Positions 5,227 to 6,539 of a stretch of 6,539 nucleotides of DNA are shown here, in pieces (position 1 is the stretch's first letter; each line of letters begins with the position of its first letter). A program made the translations under genes and the position numbers. Location of the stretch: positions 1 to 6,539 of the forward strand of contig JAKFXO010000041.1 of assembly GCA_021731345.1 (NCBI GenBank), written 5' to 3'. The notes beneath the pieces are model-generated. The model saw only the letters and a list, made by a program, of their open reading frames with translations, made no database searches and had not been told where the DNA came from. Source of the stretch: Candidatus Peribacterales bacterium (lineage in GTDB: Bacteria > Patescibacteriota > Gracilibacteria > Peribacterales > Peribacteraceae).

Positions 5227-6539
5227 TTAGAGGCTGCCGGAAATCGGTGGAAGCTCAATTGGAACACTACGCAGAGGCTTCATAGGCTCGGTAGGGACTT
5301 TGATTTTATTTTTTGCCGTACCGTCCAGAGACGCTCCAACACCACCGTTCTGTTCTTGTAGATTTTCGCCATCCGCAGATGCAGTACCGGTGTTATTGAT
5401 ACCACTCACGGTATTTGTCACCGTGCGACTGTTGTCCGTTGTATTGTCTGAGTTAATTTTCACATCGCCATGGAAGTGGAAGTACACGCGCTGATCCACC
5501 GCAGCCTGCTGGTTCAAACCAAGACCTGGGTGAATTTGCTGTAGGCGTCCGGTCATGTACTGCATGTGACCACGAGCCTCTGGAGTGTTACGTGTACACA
5601 TGAGGTACGGATTACCCTGACGATCTTTCCCAGCACGAACAAAGAGCGGGTTTGGCGAGCCATTGATGAAACGGTTCGCGTCATCCACGACACGTGAACC
5701 AATCTTGATCCCCTTATCGATCTTGAGCTGCAGCTCATTACGCTTTACTTCAAGATCAGTGATCTGCTTCGTGAGTTCTGGCTTCTTGCTGAAATCTGGA
5801 TTGTCTTTCTTGATCTTTGCAATCTGCTCGTCGATGCTCAGGACCTCAGCCTTGAGTGCGCCGATGTCACCATTCTTCACGGACTCACCACGGAGGAAGT
5901 CGATAAGTTCTTTGAAGAAAGCGAGAAGCTTCTCGAGCTGAGACTTCTCTTTATCTTCTGGCTCCTTCGTTTTCTCAGCCTCTTTTGGAGCACCATCCTT
6001 TGCCTCAAGTTTGCCATCTTTACCAATTTCAACGTGCTTATCTGACCCCTGTTTCTTAAGTTCTGCATTCAGCTTATCTGCAAGCTCAGATTTCTGCTTA
6101 TCTGTCAGAGTATCTTGGAAAGCACTGAAAACGTCGGAGCCTTTCTTCACCAAATCCTTTGCAAGCGTTGAAACATTTGTCACCGCACTGTTGAACATAT
6201 CAATTGCTGAGCCAACAATCGTCTTTTTCGGTGCGTTCGGGTCAGCTGCTTGAGCATTCGGATCAACCTTCGGAGCATTTGGATCAAGAGTTGCAACTGT
6301 TGTGGCAGGAACACCGTTGATCTTCTCGTTCTGAAGTTTTACAAGTTCCTTAATCTGATCAAGATACTCTTGAACGATTTTCTGCGAATCAACAACCTGA
6401 GGATCATTGGAAACAACTGCGGACATATCAGCCCACAGCTCTTCCTTACGATTCTTCACGGCATCAATGAGTGCCTGCTTCGCAATCTCCTTCGTCTGCG
6501 GAAGCTGGTTTGGCTTATCAAAATTTTCAACTGCAGTTG
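5227..6539 (-). CDS. Large coiled-coil-type protein, N-terminus outside window, carries shared motif
   Basis: The frame stays open to the right edge, so the GTG at 6459 is not a credible start and the protein is longer than the 436 residues visible. I do not recognise it. Numbering from the first whole codon: residues 1-75 are charged and helical. DPNAPKVDPNAQAADPNAPK (85-104) is a short linker repeat, and 105-190 is helical and Lys/Glu-rich. FFKELIDFLRG and the following stretch to about 275 (EVLSIDEQIAKIKK, LEVKRNELQLKID) suggest a coiled coil. The C-terminal quarter is different: a compact stretch with NPYLMCTRN, then YFHFHGDVKI, the motif RTVTNTVSGINNTGTASAD (371-389) and a Gly/Pro tail ending in SGSL. 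No membrane segment is visible. It lies upstream of the peptidase gene on the same strand. A structural, filamentous or surface role is possible but unproven. Confidence 0.85.
   Translation of the reverse strand, partial: TAVENFDKPNQLPQTKEIAKQALIDAVKNRKEELWADMSAVVSNDPQVVDSQKIVQEYLDQIKELVKLQNEKINGVPATTVATLDPNAPKVDPNAQAADPNAPKKTIVGSAIDMFNSAVTNVSTLAKDLVKKGSDVFSAFQDTLTDKQKSELADKLNAELKKQGSDKHVEIGKDGKLEAKDGAPKEAEKTKEPEDKEKSQLEKLLAFFKELIDFLRGESVKNGDIGALKAEVLSIDEQIAKIKKDNPDFSKKPELTKQITDLEVKRNELQLKIDKGIKIGSRVVDDANRFINGSPNPLFVRAGKDRQGNPYLMCTRNTPEARGHMQYMTGRLQQIHPGLGLNQQAAVDQRVYFHFHGDVKINSDNTTDNSRTVTNTVSGINNTGTASADGENLQEQNGGVGASLDGTAKNKIKVPTEPMKPLRSVPIELPPISGSL
5371..5427 (-). other. Shared 19-residue motif, copy in the large partial protein
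   Basis: Encodes RTVTNTVSGINNTGTASAD, preceded by an Asn/Asp/Thr-rich stretch (KINSDNTTDNS) that loosely echoes KMDISGP before the other copy at 3102-3158. The motif lies about 50 residues from the C-terminus here but near the N-terminus of the mature secreted protein, so its position is not fixed. Confidence 0.85.

Noticed and set aside
6457..6459. GTG at 6459 as the start of the large minus-strand gene
   Set aside because: The frame is open with similar charged helical sequence up to the window edge, and no ribosome site precedes the GTG.
1..6539. CRISPR array, tRNA, rRNA or insertion sequence
   Set aside because: I saw no regularly spaced direct repeats, cloverleaf, rRNA-like stretch, transposase frame or target duplication.

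Overview
The window is a bacterial chromosomal segment with six protein genes, one cut by the right edge. It reads with the standard genetic code: TAA, TAG and TGA all close genes, and the TGA that ends the reductase falls where that family normally ends. Only two genes belong to well-known families. The other four are uncharacterised, and Shine-Dalgarno signals are strong for only one gene. This mix, with pyrimidine biosynthesis next to large orphan proteins, would fit a Patescibacteria/CPR-type genome such as the Peregrinibacteria. That placement is a weak inference and nothing in the window proves it.

Layout, left to right. Bases 1-366 hold no gene I can support; they contain a 134-base nested palindrome and a second, perfect hairpin. 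On the minus strand, carA (1139-2266) is followed by an FAD/NAD(P) reductase of the ferredoxin reductase type (367-1083), probably as one transcript. A 90-base divergent region separates carA from a small orphan gene on the plus strand (2357-2728). Directly after that gene's stop codon comes a good promoter whose start site lies inside a near-perfect 26-base dyad. It leads through a roughly 190-base hairpin-rich leader into a secreted Thr/Tyr/Pro-repeat protein (2952-3617), which ends at a clear intrinsic terminator. Facing it on the minus strand are a large partial protein (5227-6539) and, downstream of it, a protein with a C-terminal transglutaminase-like cysteine peptidase domain (3697-5160). 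A terminator-like hairpin lies between those two.

The most interesting signal links the two sides of the right-hand region. The secreted protein and the large partial protein share a 19-residue motif, RTVTNTVSGIxNTGxASAD, with 17 of 19 residues identical. Ten of the 17 identical residues use different synonymous codons. The proteins look otherwise unrelated, so the motif appears to be kept by selection at the protein level. Together with the peptidase gene, this suggests a surface or secreted module, perhaps with anchoring, assembly or processing steps. That functional reading is inference.
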